Of a DNA stretch of 64,000 nt, positions 19,778-28,475 are shown in pieces. Below the pieces are notes generated by a model. The model saw only the letters and a program-made list of their open reading frames with translations, was not told the origin of the DNA and did no database searches. The stretch's first letter is position 1. Every line of letters begins with the position of its first letter. The DNA is taken from assembly GCF_008329525.1 (NCBI RefSeq), contig NZ_NPKQ01000009.1:171956-235955 (forward strand), given 5' to 3'. The stretch is from Tardiphaga sp. P9-11. GTDB lineage: Bacteria > Pseudomonadota > Alphaproteobacteria > Rhizobiales > Xanthobacteraceae. The position numbers and the translations under genes are program-made.

Positions 19778-21340
19778 ATGGATCAGCCTGATGTCCCCCG
19801 CCGACGCTCTCGCGTATTTGCGCCTGGGCTCGCCGTCGCCGCGCTTTTGCTGCTGCTGCCTGTAGCAGTGTGGCTCGACCTGACCAATCTGGTTGACGCC
19901 GCCTTGCGCCGGCAGGCCAATGACCTGAACTCCGTGATCACCAGCGTGCGTGGTTATTACGCAACCAATGTGGTCGGGCGCGTGCTGGCCCATCAGGGCA
20001 CCACGGAGGTGGTTCATAATTATGAAAGCGTTCCGGGCGCGATCCCGATCCCGGCGACGCTTTCCCTCGAACTCGGCCGGGTGATCGGCGCGCAGCAGGA
20101 GAACATCAACTACCGCTTCGTGTCGGATTACCCATTCCAGAACCGCGCGCCGCACCAGCTTGACGATTTTGAGAGGACATCGCTGCGCAGCCTGCGCGAC
20201 AATTCCGAACAGAAGATCATCGACACCAAGGCGTCGCTGTTCAGCGACACCGTCCGCATCGTCGCGCCGGTGCTGATGGGCCCAGCCTGCGTCAGCTGCC
20301 ACAACAGCCATCCGGAAAGTCCGAAGAAAGATTGGAAGGTCGGCGATGTCCGGGGCATTCAGGAAGTGATCATCACGCAGCCGATCGCGGCGAACCTGTT
20401 TTCCTTCAAGTTCCTGCTGGCCTATTTCGCTCTGGCGGCCGTCAGCGGCGTCTCGTTCCTCACTTTGCAGCGTCGCCAGTCGCGGCGCATTGCCGGCATG
20501 AATCAGGAGCTGGAGGCCAACAACGATTTCCTCGCCACGCTCTCGATGAAGATTTCACGTTACATCTCGCCACAGGTCTACAAGAGCATCTTCAGCGGCC
20601 AGAAGGACGTCACGATCCATACCGAGCGCAAGAAGCTGACGATCTTCTTCTCGGACATCCAGAATTTCACGGCCACGACAGAGCGGCTGCAGCCGGAGCT
20701 GATCACGCATCTGCTCAACGAGTACTTCACGGAGATGTCGGCGATTGCCCACAAATATGGCGGCACCATCGACAAGTTCATCGGCGATGCGATGCTGATC
20801 TTCTTCGGCGACCCTGATACCAAAGGCGATCGTCAGGACGCGCAGGACTGCCTGCGCATGGCGTGGCGGATGCAACGCAGACTGCTTGAGCTGAATGCGA
20901 AGTGGCGCACCGAAGGCATCGAGGAACCGTTCAAGGCCCGCATCGGCATCAATTCCGGTTATTGCAATGTCGGCAATTTCGGCAGCGCCGATCGCATGGA
21001 CTATACGATCATCGGTGCAGAGGCCAATCTCGCGGCGCGCCTGCAGTCGATCGCCGAGCCGGGCGGCATTGCCATCAGCTATGAAACCTTCGCGCTGGTG
21101 AGCGACATCATCACCTCGCATCCGCTGCCGCCGATCACCATGAAAGGCATCAGCCGCGAGGTCGTACCCTATGCGGTGGACAGCATCATCGACGACAAGC
21201 CGGTGCAAACCGATATCGTCGTTGAACGCATGCCGGGGCTGGATTTCTATCTCGACCCGGCGGCCGTGCGGCCCAGCGACACCGAACGCCTGCGCTCGGT
21301 ACTGAACAAGGCCCTGGCCTCGCTGGATCGCAAGGTATAA
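19778..21340 (+). CDS. Class III adenylate cyclase with periplasmic DUF3365 haem-c sensor
   Basis: Membrane sensor-cyclase of 520 residues. TM1 is about 15-35, followed by a DUF3365/Tll0287-like periplasmic domain (40-205) that contains a CxxCH haem-c attachment motif, CVSCH at 171-175. TM2 is about 211-230. A short coiled linker leads to a class III cyclase domain (about 285-450) with the metal aspartates in FFSDIQNFT (Asp293) and FIGDAMLIFFG (Asp337). The C-terminus after 460 has no known domain. A covalently bound haem facing the periplasm could sense redox state or a small ligand and control cAMP. Stand-alone gene; ligand and output inferred from architecture. Confidence 0.9.
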   Translation: MDQPDVPRRRSRVFAPGLAVAALLLLLPVAVWLDLTNLVDAALRRQANDLNSVITSVRGYYATNVVGRVLAHQGTTEVVHNYESVPGAIPIPATLSLELGRVIGAQQENINYRFVSDYPFQNRAPHQLDDFERTSLRSLRDNSEQKIIDTKASLFSDTVRIVAPVLMGPACVSCHNSHPESPKKDWKVGDVRGIQEVIITQPIAANLFSFKFLLAYFALAAVSGVSFLTLQRRQSRRIAGMNQELEANNDFLATLSMKISRYISPQVYKSIFSGQKDVTIHTERKKLTIFFSDIQNFTATTERLQPELITHLLNEYFTEMSAIAHKYGGTIDKFIGDAMLIFFGDPDTKGDRQDAQDCLRMAWRMQRRLLELNAKWRTEGIEEPFKARIGINSGYCNVGNFGSADRMDYTIIGAEANLAARLQSIAEPGGIAISYETFALVSDIITSHPLPPITMKGISREVVPYAVDSIIDDKPVQTDIVVERMPGLDFYLDPAAVRPSDTERLRSVLNKALASLDRKV

Positions 21341-21352
21341 TCGGCCGTAAAA

Positions 21353-21371
21353 GTGGCGCCCTGAGCGCCAC
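21353..21371 (+). terminator. Hairpin after the cyclase gene
   Basis: A seven-base inverted repeat, gtggcgc and gcgccac around cctga, 12 bases after the cyclase stop. There is no T run, so termination is uncertain. Confidence 0.35.
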
Positions 21372-21469
21372 ACAGCTGTGTCTATCGCCGGCAGGCAGGT
21401 TGCCCCGATTCAGCGAACACCATAGTCATGGCTGAACGACGCTGCGCCTGAAGAACTGCCCGGAATCAG

Positions 21470-22384
21470 ATGCTCCAAGACGATCTTAGCCTGCAGGATA
21501 ATCCCGGCCTTGCCGCCATGGCGGACACGCTCGCCCGATCGACCGATTACCGCGTGCTGCGCCGGCTGATCCCGCGCACCGAATTCGCGCCAGCCAATGG
21601 CCAGCCGACCAGATCCGGCATTCTTCTCGACGTCGAGACCACTGGCCTCGATCAGGTTCGCGACGAAGTCATCGAACTCGCGATGATCAAGTTCGACTAT
21701 CTGCCGGACGGCAGCATCACGCGCGTCGCGGATATCTTCACCGCATTCAGCGAGCCGTCGCGGCCGATCCCGCCGGAGATCACCGAGCTGACCGGCATTA
21801 CCGACGAGATCGTCGCAGGGCACCGCATCGATCCGGAGGCAGTCGCCAAATTCGCCGACAACGCCGTCATCGTCATCGCGCATAATGCGAGTTTCGATCG
21901 CAAATTTTCCGAACGCTACTGGCCCGTGTTTCAGCACAAGGCCTGGGGCTGTTCCGCCACGGAAGTGGACTGGCGCAAACACGGCTTCGACGGATCGCGC
22001 CTGGGCTATCTGCTCGCTGGCGCCGGCTTCTTTCACCAGGCGCACAGGGCGATCGACGACTGCCACGCACTGCTGGAGATTCTCGCCTTTGAACTGCCCG
22101 ACCTGGGCGAACCGGCGCTTGCAGTTTTGCTGGAGCGCGCCCGCAAGAAGACGATGCGAGTCTGGGCGGAACAGTCGCCTTTCGATCTCAAGGACGAACT
22201 GAAGCGACGCGGCTATCGCTGGAGCGACGGTTCCGACGGCCGGCCGAAATCCTGGTACATCGACGTCGAGGAAAGCAAAGAAGCGAGCGAAATCGAATTC
22301 CTGCGCAAGACGATCTATATGCGCGATGTCGAGCCTCGCGTGCAAGCGCTCAGCGCGATGAGCCGGTTTTCAGTACGCGCCTAG
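21470..22384 (+). CDS. DnaQ-like DEDDh 3'-5' exonuclease
   Basis: A 304-residue protein with the three exonuclease motifs: ExoI LDVETTGL (Asp54, Glu56), ExoII AHNASFDRKF and ExoIII AHRAIDDCHA with the general-base histidine of the DEDDh group. The last 100 residues (KKTMRVWAEQSPFDLKDELK onward) form an extra domain that recurs in related alphaproteobacterial proteins and reads like a short nucleic-acid-binding module, but has no assigned role. Unlike DnaQ epsilon it lacks an obvious polymerase-clamp motif. Likely acts in repair or nucleic acid turnover. The start at 21470 is the first ATG; conservation starts near residue 20. Confidence 0.87.
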   Translation: MLQDDLSLQDNPGLAAMADTLARSTDYRVLRRLIPRTEFAPANGQPTRSGILLDVETTGLDQVRDEVIELAMIKFDYLPDGSITRVADIFTAFSEPSRPIPPEITELTGITDEIVAGHRIDPEAVAKFADNAVIVIAHNASFDRKFSERYWPVFQHKAWGCSATEVDWRKHGFDGSRLGYLLAGAGFFHQAHRAIDDCHALLEILAFELPDLGEPALAVLLERARKKTMRVWAEQSPFDLKDELKRRGYRWSDGSDGRPKSWYIDVEESKEASEIEFLRKTIYMRDVEPRVQALSAMSRFSVRA

Positions 22385-22453
22385 CGCGGCTGGCCCAGGC
22401 GGGCCAGCCTCTCGCTTTTAGCCGCGCGACCAACGGTCAACGTTCCATGCAGA

Positions 22454-23443
22454 CTAGACCGGCTGCAAACCGAGCGCCTGTGCCGCCTCGATCCAAACCG
22501 GCAATTCCTTCTGATACAGCGCATTGGTCTCCTTGAAGCCGAGCGCCGGTTCGAGCACGAAGGTCTTCAGCACTTCCTTTACTTTCGGATCGCTGTTGGC
22601 CGCTACACAAAGCTGCGACAGCCGATCAACAATTGGCTGCGGCGTCGCCTTGGGTACGGCCCAGCCCGTGAAGCCGCTGACGGTGAAGAATTTCGACGTT
22701 GCGCCCTGCTCGGGCAACGTCTTCACGTTGGGGATCGCGTCGACCTTCTTCGAATGCACGGCGAACACAACACCACGGTCGCCTTGCAGCACGGTCTGCG
22801 CAGCGGTGTAGCTGCCCATCGCAAAATCGATCGAGCCTTCCGCCAGTCCCGTCCACATCGGCGCCTCACCGCGATAGTGGATCGGCTCGATCTTGAGGCC
22901 ATACTGCTTGTTGAGTTCGTTGATCGTCATATGCGGAGCCGAGCCGACACTATAGGTGCCGAAGTTCACTTTGTCGTTCTTGCGCGCGAAGGCGACGAAG
23001 TCCTCCAGTGTCTTGACGCCGGATTTCGGACTCGCGACCAGCGGCAATCCGGCGCCGGGAATGACGCTGACCAGCGTCAGATCCTTGTCCATGTCGTAAC
23101 CGGGCGTCTTCAGCATCACCCGGTTCATCACATAGGTGGTCGAGATGGAGCAGAGCATCGTGTGGCCATCAGGCTCGGCGCGCGCGACTTCCGCCGTGCC
23201 GATGGCGCCGGATGCGCCAGCCTTGTTTTCGATGACGACGGTCTGCCCGACCTGCTTGGAGATATATTCGCCGAAGGCGCGCGCCAGGAGATCGGTCTGC
23301 CCACCGGCCGGATAACTACAGATCATACGGATCTGCCGCGACGGCCACGCTGCTTGTGCCGAAGCATCGCGCGCAACGAACGGCATGGCGACCGCCGCCG
23401 AGCCCGCAGCAATGAAGTGACGACGATTGATGATCGCAGACAT
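22454..23443 (-). CDS. Tripartite tricarboxylate transporter receptor (TctC/Bug family)
   Basis: Periplasmic binding protein of 329 residues. It opens with a twin-arginine-like leader, INRRHFIAAGSAAVAMPF, with likely cleavage after DASA. The fold shows WPSRQIRMICSYPAGGQTDLLAR near the start and QTVVIENKAGASGAIG, the hallmarks of Bug receptors. I chose the ATG at 23443 (GGGAGGGAAAC site); the frame is open far upstream. No TctA/TctB membrane genes are adjacent, as is usual for the many orphan Bug receptors of these bacteria. The ligand is probably a carboxylate but cannot be specified. Confidence 0.92.
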   Translation of the reverse strand: MSAIINRRHFIAAGSAAVAMPFVARDASAQAAWPSRQIRMICSYPAGGQTDLLARAFGEYISKQVGQTVVIENKAGASGAIGTAEVARAEPDGHTMLCSISTTYVMNRVMLKTPGYDMDKDLTLVSVIPGAGLPLVASPKSGVKTLEDFVAFARKNDKVNFGTYSVGSAPHMTINELNKQYGLKIEPIHYRGEAPMWTGLAEGSIDFAMGSYTAAQTVLQGDRGVVFAVHSKKVDAIPNVKTLPEQGATSKFFTVSGFTGWAVPKATPQPIVDRLSQLCVAANSDPKVKEVLKTFVLEPALGFKETNALYQKELPVWIEAAQALGLQPV

Positions 23444-23675
23444 GTTTCCCTCCCTGTTTTTTACGACGGTATCCGATCGCTCCGACCTCCGCCACGACGA
23501 TAGACAGGACAGATTGGCGCATAGGGAAAGCAAATCGCTTTCAGCCCCGCAGGACTGCACACATCGGCACGCGCCATCTGGATCGAAACGCAGCGGTGCA
23601 GTAGTGTCCGCGCCAACTAAAAATGCCGGACCGTTCGGATCTGGCGCGCACACATCACTTGAGGAATGAAACACC

Positions 23676-24734
23676 ATGGCGCGGAATATTCTGATTCTCG
23701 GAGCTTCTTACGGCTCATTGCTGGCTACAAAGCTCTTGATGGCCGGTCACAACGTGACCCTGATCTGCCGGAAGAACACCGCAGAGCTCATCAACCGCGA
23801 CGGCACTGAAGTACGCATCAAGCTGCGCGACGAACCCAATCACCGCGCCATCTTCTCGCGCGACCTGCCGGGGAAACTGGATGCGACGTCGCCCGACAAG
23901 GTCGATCTGCCTCGATACGATCTGGTCGGCCTTGCGATGCAGGAGCCGCAATACACCAACCACACGATCCGCGTTCTGATGATCAAGATCGCCGCGGCGA
24001 AGCTTCCGTGCCTGTCGATCATGAACATGCCGCCGCTGCCCTACCTCAAGCGTATTCCGGGGCTGGCCGACATGAATCTCGAAGAGGCCTATACCAATGC
24101 CCAGGTGTGGGAGCGTTTCGAGCCCGGACTGGTGACGCTGTGCTCGCCCGATCCGCAGGCCTTCCGGCCGCCGGAAGAAGCGGCGAATGTCCTTCACGTG
24201 GGCCTGCCGACGAATTTCAAGGCATCGGCCTTTGCCGATCCGGCTCACAATAAACTGCTGCGCGAACTCGAAGCTGACATCGACGCTGTGAAGCTCGATG
24301 GCCAGGACGTGCCGGTGAAGCTGAAGGTATTCGACTCGCTGTTCGTCCCACTGGCGAAGTGGTCGATGCTATTGACCGGCAACTATCGCTGCATCACGCC
24401 CGAAGAGCCGCAGTCGATCCGCGATGCCGTTCACGGCGATCTGAACGTATCACAATCGATCTACGAGCATGTCGATGCCGTGGCGCGGCGCCTCGGCGCT
24501 GATCCCGGGGATCAGGTACCGTTCGCGAAATACGCCAAGGCGGCAGAGAGCCTGCTCAAGCCATCGTCGGCGGCCCGTGCGGTGGCTGCCGGTGCGCCTT
24601 TCATCGAGCGGGTCGATCTTCTGGTGAAGCTGATTTCGCATCAACTCGGCATGACAAATGCAAATATCGACCGTACGGTCGAAGTCGTCGATCAGAAGCT
24701 CAACGAGCGGCTGGAGTCCGGCGCTGGAATCTGA
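23676..24734 (+). CDS. Ketopantoate-reductase-like NAD(P)-binding protein
   Basis: A 352-residue protein with an N-terminal Rossmann segment, ILILGASYGSLLATKLLMAG, and the downstream layout of the ApbA/PanE family, including the region SLFVPLAKWSMLLTGNYRCI. The glycine motif GASYGS differs from the GxGxxG of true PanE, and the length exceeds PanE by about 50 residues, so it is probably not the pantothenate enzyme. Good GAGGAA ribosome site. Divergent from the TctC gene. Substrate unknown; an oxidoreductase acting on a hydroxy or keto acid is the cautious reading. Confidence 0.72.
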   Translation: MARNILILGASYGSLLATKLLMAGHNVTLICRKNTAELINRDGTEVRIKLRDEPNHRAIFSRDLPGKLDATSPDKVDLPRYDLVGLAMQEPQYTNHTIRVLMIKIAAAKLPCLSIMNMPPLPYLKRIPGLADMNLEEAYTNAQVWERFEPGLVTLCSPDPQAFRPPEEAANVLHVGLPTNFKASAFADPAHNKLLRELEADIDAVKLDGQDVPVKLKVFDSLFVPLAKWSMLLTGNYRCITPEEPQSIRDAVHGDLNVSQSIYEHVDAVARRLGADPGDQVPFAKYAKAAESLLKPSSAARAVAAGAPFIERVDLLVKLISHQLGMTNANIDRTVEVVDQKLNERLESGAGI

Positions 24735-24824
24735 CGCGCCATTCCGATCGTTCGCAGCAGCACGTCCATCGGTCTCCCGACGAACAGTCGTCGCGAGGCC
24801 GATGTTGCGAAAGGCACCCGCAGT

Positions 24825-25307
24825 CTACGCGATGACCATGATCTCGAGCTCCTGGGCACCTGCGCCGACGACATCGCCGACGGCTTTGCCCATGAGCGAC
24901 TTCGCGACAGGAGAGACGAAAGAGATCGATCCCGCCTTGGGGTCCGCTTCGTCCTCGCCCACGATCCGATAGGTCTGCACGCGCCCGTCATTGCGGCTAA
25001 AGGTCACCGTGCTGCCGAAAGCCACAGTATCCGTTGACGTCGGGGCCGGGACGAGCCGGGCCGTGCGCACACGTGCCGTAAAATAACGCATATCGCGCAA
25101 CGGGATCGCCGCCTGCCGCCGCCGCTCGTTCACGTCATCGATCGCGCTCGCCGCGTCATGGGCCTCGCGCGCCTGTCGAAGCTGTAACTCCAGCGCCTTC
25201 AACCCGGCCTCGGTCACGAGGTTCGGATGCGGCGAAATCGGGCGGTCGGGCAACTGCGTTTCCGACGCCGTTTCGGCACTCTCTTCCTTGGTGAAAGCAA
25301 CGCTCAC
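24825..25307 (-). CDS. GreA/GreB-family transcription factor
   Basis: A 160-residue protein with an N-terminal coiled coil (about 30-82) and a C-terminal FKBP-like domain (about 85-158; VAFGSTVTFSR, TYRIVGEDEADPKAG, SPVAKSLMGKAVGD). The coiled-coil tip reads IDDVNERRR; its Asp58 and Glu61 align with Asp41 and Glu44 of E. coli GreA, the residues that position Mg2+ in RNA polymerase to cut backtracked RNA. The true housekeeping greA is probably elsewhere; this looks like a divergent paralogue. A GTG start at 25307 (CGGAG upstream) is preferred; another GTG at 25337 is possible. Confidence 0.8.
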   Translation of the reverse strand: MSVAFTKEESAETASETQLPDRPISPHPNLVTEAGLKALELQLRQAREAHDAASAIDDVNERRRQAAIPLRDMRYFTARVRTARLVPAPTSTDTVAFGSTVTFSRNDGRVQTYRIVGEDEADPKAGSISFVSPVAKSLMGKAVGDVVGAGAQELEIMVIA

Positions 25308-25648
25308 TCTCGAACTCCGGTTCGGCGCGGTCCGCACTGACGGTGCAGATGGCGATTATCCCACCGGTTTGTCAAAACCATGCAGAAGTAGCCTGATCGC
25401 GCAAACCGGCCTACCCGATTTTTGCTGCTTTACGGTAGCGGGAGGCATCAACACAGCCATGTTCGAGCGGACGGTCAATCCGATTGTGTTTGCGATCTGA
25501 GAGGGTTATGGACTGGCTAGACCGATCCTAAACTGGATCGTGACGGACCCTGCCCTGACTGCAGGGTCTGACATGCCTCAATGCCGAACGCCGGCGGCGG
25601 TGCTCTCAAACCTCGCCGATCAAGAAAGCCGTCAGGAAGGAATTCGCC
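25308..25648. other. Gap of about 340 bases before the dehydratase gene
   Basis: No convincing gene. It holds a hairpin with eight-base arms gaccctgc (25546-25553) and gcagggtc (25561-25568) about 80 bases before the dehydratase start, and an AAGGAA ribosome site at its right end. The hairpin has no T run and I see no leader peptide, so it does not look like an attenuator. The divergent promoters for the GreA-like gene and the dehydratase must lie here. Confidence 0.5.
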
Positions 25649-27517
25649 GTGTCCAAGTCGCCCGTCGTCACCATCGACAATCATCCAGGCCGCTCTGCGC
25701 AGACCATCGGGATTGCGCGCGTGCTGGGGACGGACGAGACGCTCATCCATGAGCCGTCGGTGGGCGTGGTAGGCACCAAAGGCGACAGCCAGTGTTACAT
25801 GGGCGTGATGTCCAAGGTGGACGCGATCCATGAGAGCCTGAAGAAGCGGATCGGCCGCGGCGAAGGCCAGCTGCCCTATCGCCTGGTACAGCCGGAATAC
25901 ACCATCGCCACTTCGGACGGCATCCGCAACGGCACGCGCGAAATGCGCTATTCGCTGATTGGACGTGAAGTCACCAATGATGCGCTAAGCGAGCATCTGA
26001 GCGCCACCGGCTTGCTCGGCACTATTGCCGTGGTTGCCTGCGACAAACCTCCGGTCGGCACACTGGCTGCGCTGCTCGAACACAACGAGCCCGGCATCAT
26101 CATGTCGGACGGGTCGATCCATCCGGGCGAGGACCCGAAGACCGGCGAGAAGCTGGACATCGTCAGCGCCTATCAGGTCGCCGGCAATGCGGACGCCGAA
26201 TATCGCCACCACATCGCCTGCCATGCCTGCCCGGGCATCGGCTCGTGCGGCGGCATCTTCACCTACAACACGATGCAGACCTTCATCGGCGTCGTCGGCA
26301 TGCAGCCGCTGCACATGGTGGCGCCGCCATCCGACGATCCGCGCCGCCTGAAGGAATTCCCGGAGCAGCTCGTCGGCTATCTTGCCAACATGATCGCCAA
26401 GGGCATCAAGCCGCGCGACATCGTGAGCCGCGACAGCATTCGCAACGCGGTGATCGTTTCGATGGCGATCGGCGGCTCGACCAATGTCACGCTGCATGCG
26501 CCGGAAATCGCGCGCGCGGCCGGCTTCGCCGACTTCTGGAAGGACGTCATGACGCCGGCGGAGTTCAACTACCTGTCACAATACATCGTGCCGGTGCTCA
26601 CCGACGCGCGTCCCTATGGCAAGTATTCGATGGTCGACATCGATGCGGTCGGCGGCGTGCAGGTGATCGTGCGCGAACTGATGGAAGCCGGCCTGATTAA
26701 TGGCGACGTGCTGACCTGCACCGGCGAAACGCTGGCACAGCAAATCAAGCGCCTGGAGACCAAGCCGGCCGACGGCAAGGTCGTCTATACCGTTGCCAAG
26801 CCCTACAAGCCGACCGGCGGCCTGCGCGTGCTCGGCGGCAATCTGTCGCCGGAGTTCTCGGCGATCCTCAAGCTCGCTGGCGTCGAAGGCGGCCTTGAGG
26901 ACAATCTGTTCCGCGGCACCGCGCGCGTATTCGAAGGCGAACGCGGCCTGCTCGCAGCGCTCGACAAGCATCCCGAGCGTTTCCAGAACCACGACATGGT
27001 CATCGTGCGTTACGATGGCCCTGTCGGCGCACCCGGCATGCCGGAAATGCTCGATCCGACCTCGCGCATCACGACGCTGTGCCGCGAACGTGGCATCGTC
27101 GTCGGCCTGATGACCGACGCCCGCTTCTCAGGCGGTTCAGTGGGCCTCGTGATCGGCCATGTCGGGCCGGAAGCTGCGCTCGGCGGCGCCATCGCGCTGA
27201 TCGAGGATGGTGACGAGATCGTTGCCGATCTCAACGTCAACGAGCTCAACTGCACGCAGCTTAAGGATCCTGCAGTCTACAAGCAGCGCAAGACGGCATG
27301 GGACAAGGTCGTCGCGGACAACGGCGGCATCCATCCGAATTGCGGCGACGCCGACACGCGCCTGCTGCATCGCGCCCGCACCAGCGCAGTCCCCGCCACC
27401 CGCGGCGCCGGCCTGCACCCCAATCGCGATGTTTGGGTGCGCAACCAGCGCGAAGCCGCGCGCTCGGGTTTCGTGCCGAAAAATACGCATCGTCCGGAAG
27501 CCAACAAGGCTTTCTAG
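25649..27517 (+). CDS. IlvD/Edd family dehydratase
   Basis: Iron-sulfur dehydratase of 622 residues, removing water from a 2,3-dihydroxy acid or an aldonic acid. Three cysteines fit the cluster ligands of IlvD and L-arabinonate dehydratase: Cys49 (GDSQC), Cys131 (ACDKPP) and Cys200 (GSCGG in CPGIGSCGGIFTYNTMQ). Late blocks VGAPGMPEM and TDARFSGGSVGLVIGHV are conserved. The CDK motif reads CDKPPVG rather than the usual CDKxxPG, and the C-terminus has an extension ending NTHRPEANKAF. These features and the absence of other ilv genes make a sugar-acid or other dihydroxy-acid substrate as likely as the valine/isoleucine pathway. GTG start with AAGGAA upstream. Confidence 0.88.
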   Translation: MSKSPVVTIDNHPGRSAQTIGIARVLGTDETLIHEPSVGVVGTKGDSQCYMGVMSKVDAIHESLKKRIGRGEGQLPYRLVQPEYTIATSDGIRNGTREMRYSLIGREVTNDALSEHLSATGLLGTIAVVACDKPPVGTLAALLEHNEPGIIMSDGSIHPGEDPKTGEKLDIVSAYQVAGNADAEYRHHIACHACPGIGSCGGIFTYNTMQTFIGVVGMQPLHMVAPPSDDPRRLKEFPEQLVGYLANMIAKGIKPRDIVSRDSIRNAVIVSMAIGGSTNVTLHAPEIARAAGFADFWKDVMTPAEFNYLSQYIVPVLTDARPYGKYSMVDIDAVGGVQVIVRELMEAGLINGDVLTCTGETLAQQIKRLETKPADGKVVYTVAKPYKPTGGLRVLGGNLSPEFSAILKLAGVEGGLEDNLFRGTARVFEGERGLLAALDKHPERFQNHDMVIVRYDGPVGAPGMPEMLDPTSRITTLCRERGIVVGLMTDARFSGGSVGLVIGHVGPEAALGGAIALIEDGDEIVADLNVNELNCTQLKDPAVYKQRKTAWDKVVADNGGIHPNCGDADTRLLHRARTSAVPATRGAGLHPNRDVWVRNQREAARSGFVPKNTHRPEANKAF

Positions 27518-27631
27518 ACCTGAGGACAGGCGGTCAGGGCCGGGGTTGCTGCGAAGCTCCCGGCCCGAGCCATTTCCCGCCCTCTTCCATCAGCTCGTCC
27601 CAACGCGGCTGGAGCATTTTTCTTTATTGAA

Positions 27632-27680
27632 AGCATGATCTTATCCGAAAACCGGCATCCACTTTTCGGGATCATGCTCT
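27632..27680. repeat. Palindromic repeat (agcatgatc ... gatcatgct)
   Basis: Outer arms agcatgatc and gatcatgct enclose an inner pair, tccgaaaa and ttttcggg-type, around ccggcatcc. This is the short GCATGATC-type element found in many copies in Bradyrhizobium-group genomes (general knowledge). It abuts the stop codon of the hypothetical gene on the minus strand and could form a stable hairpin at the 3' end of that message. Confidence 0.75.
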
Positions 27681-28038
27681 AGCCCTCTCCCGCTTCGAGC
27701 ATTTTGAGCGCCTCTCGGTTATCGGCGGCGCGCGCATCATCGATATAGGCGACGAGCAAACGGTTGATGGCGATCGAATCAAGCAGCCTGAATTCGCGGG
27801 GCCCGATCCAGCCATCAAAATAGCGGTCGATATAACCGATGGGGCTATCGCGCTCCTCCACCCAGTTCGGCCCGATCAGGGCTTGGGGGCGCAGTTCCCA
27901 GTAGCAGGAAACGAGATGGCCGCCCCTGGCAGAGTGGCCAAGGATTCGCTGACCGTCGCGTGGCGCCTCACTCATCGGCCGAAGGAAGTGGCCGTACTCA
28001 CGTAAAATCCGCTCAACCTGCATGCAACGCGATTCCAT
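27679..28038 (-). CDS. Hypothetical protein with PMSEAPRDG motif
   Basis: A 119-residue soluble protein. The segment FLRPMSEAPRDGQRILGHSA, then a tryptophan-containing stretch SCYWELRPQ and later YFDGWIGPREF, matches a widespread but uncharacterised alphaproteobacterial and phage-borne pattern (PMSEAPxDGxxI...W). There is no signal peptide or enzyme motif. The first start is at 28038; a second ATG at 28023 is equally possible. The stop falls at the edge of the palindromic repeat. Function unknown. Confidence 0.65.
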   Translation of the reverse strand: MESRCMQVERILREYGHFLRPMSEAPRDGQRILGHSARGGHLVSCYWELRPQALIGPNWVEERDSPIGYIDRYFDGWIGPREFRLLDSIAINRLLVAYIDDARAADNREALKMLEAGEG

Positions 28039-28475
28039 TCACGGAGGCGCCGACGGGCACCGCGCAAACATCTAACGGGTCGCGCGTTTTTTGTTTCCAA
28101 TGTCAGATGGGGCGGCTTGTTGCCGGCGTTTGCATCGCGTTTTGAGGCGTTCCAAACGTGACGCGAGAAGCTGCAGCCGACGCTGAAGGAGCGCTGTGGT
28201 TTAGGTGATCACAATAATGCGATCTGGAGTAAAACCAAACTGCTGCGGGTTAGGCGAGCAGGTATCTTGGTCCGCTAAACCTCTGCAAATTAAGGCATCT
28301 TTCAGCTTTCATTAAGGCGCCGATAAGCATGTCGTCGCGCCAATCCAAATCGCGTCGGGTTGTCGATTGCTGTGGCGAATGGGTGACAGCATTTTATGCA
28401 AAAGCTGTCTAAGTCCACGCCATAGACGGAGCGAACGCGCTCTCGCTCTAAAATGGTTTTCTGGAGAAGAAGAAA
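28039..28475. other. Gap of about 440 bases upstream of the outer-membrane protein gene
   Basis: No gene seen on either strand. The right end has a strong GGAGAAGAAGAAA ribosome site for the outer-membrane protein. The length fits a long, structured 5' leader or a regulated promoter, common before abundant outer-membrane proteins, but I could not recognise a specific operator, small RNA or riboswitch. Confidence 0.5.

Noticed and set aside
25288..25500. 70-codon plus-strand frame in the gap before the dehydratase gene
   Set aside because: Overlaps the start of the GreA-like gene, has no ribosome site and no protein-like pattern.
25546..25568. Hairpin in the leader of the IlvD-like gene as an attenuator
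   Set aside because: No T run and no leader peptide rich in branched-chain residues, so attenuation is not supported.
28039..28475. Possible riboswitch or small RNA in the long leader of the outer-membrane protein gene
   Set aside because: No conserved riboswitch core or terminator inside the region was recognised by eye.
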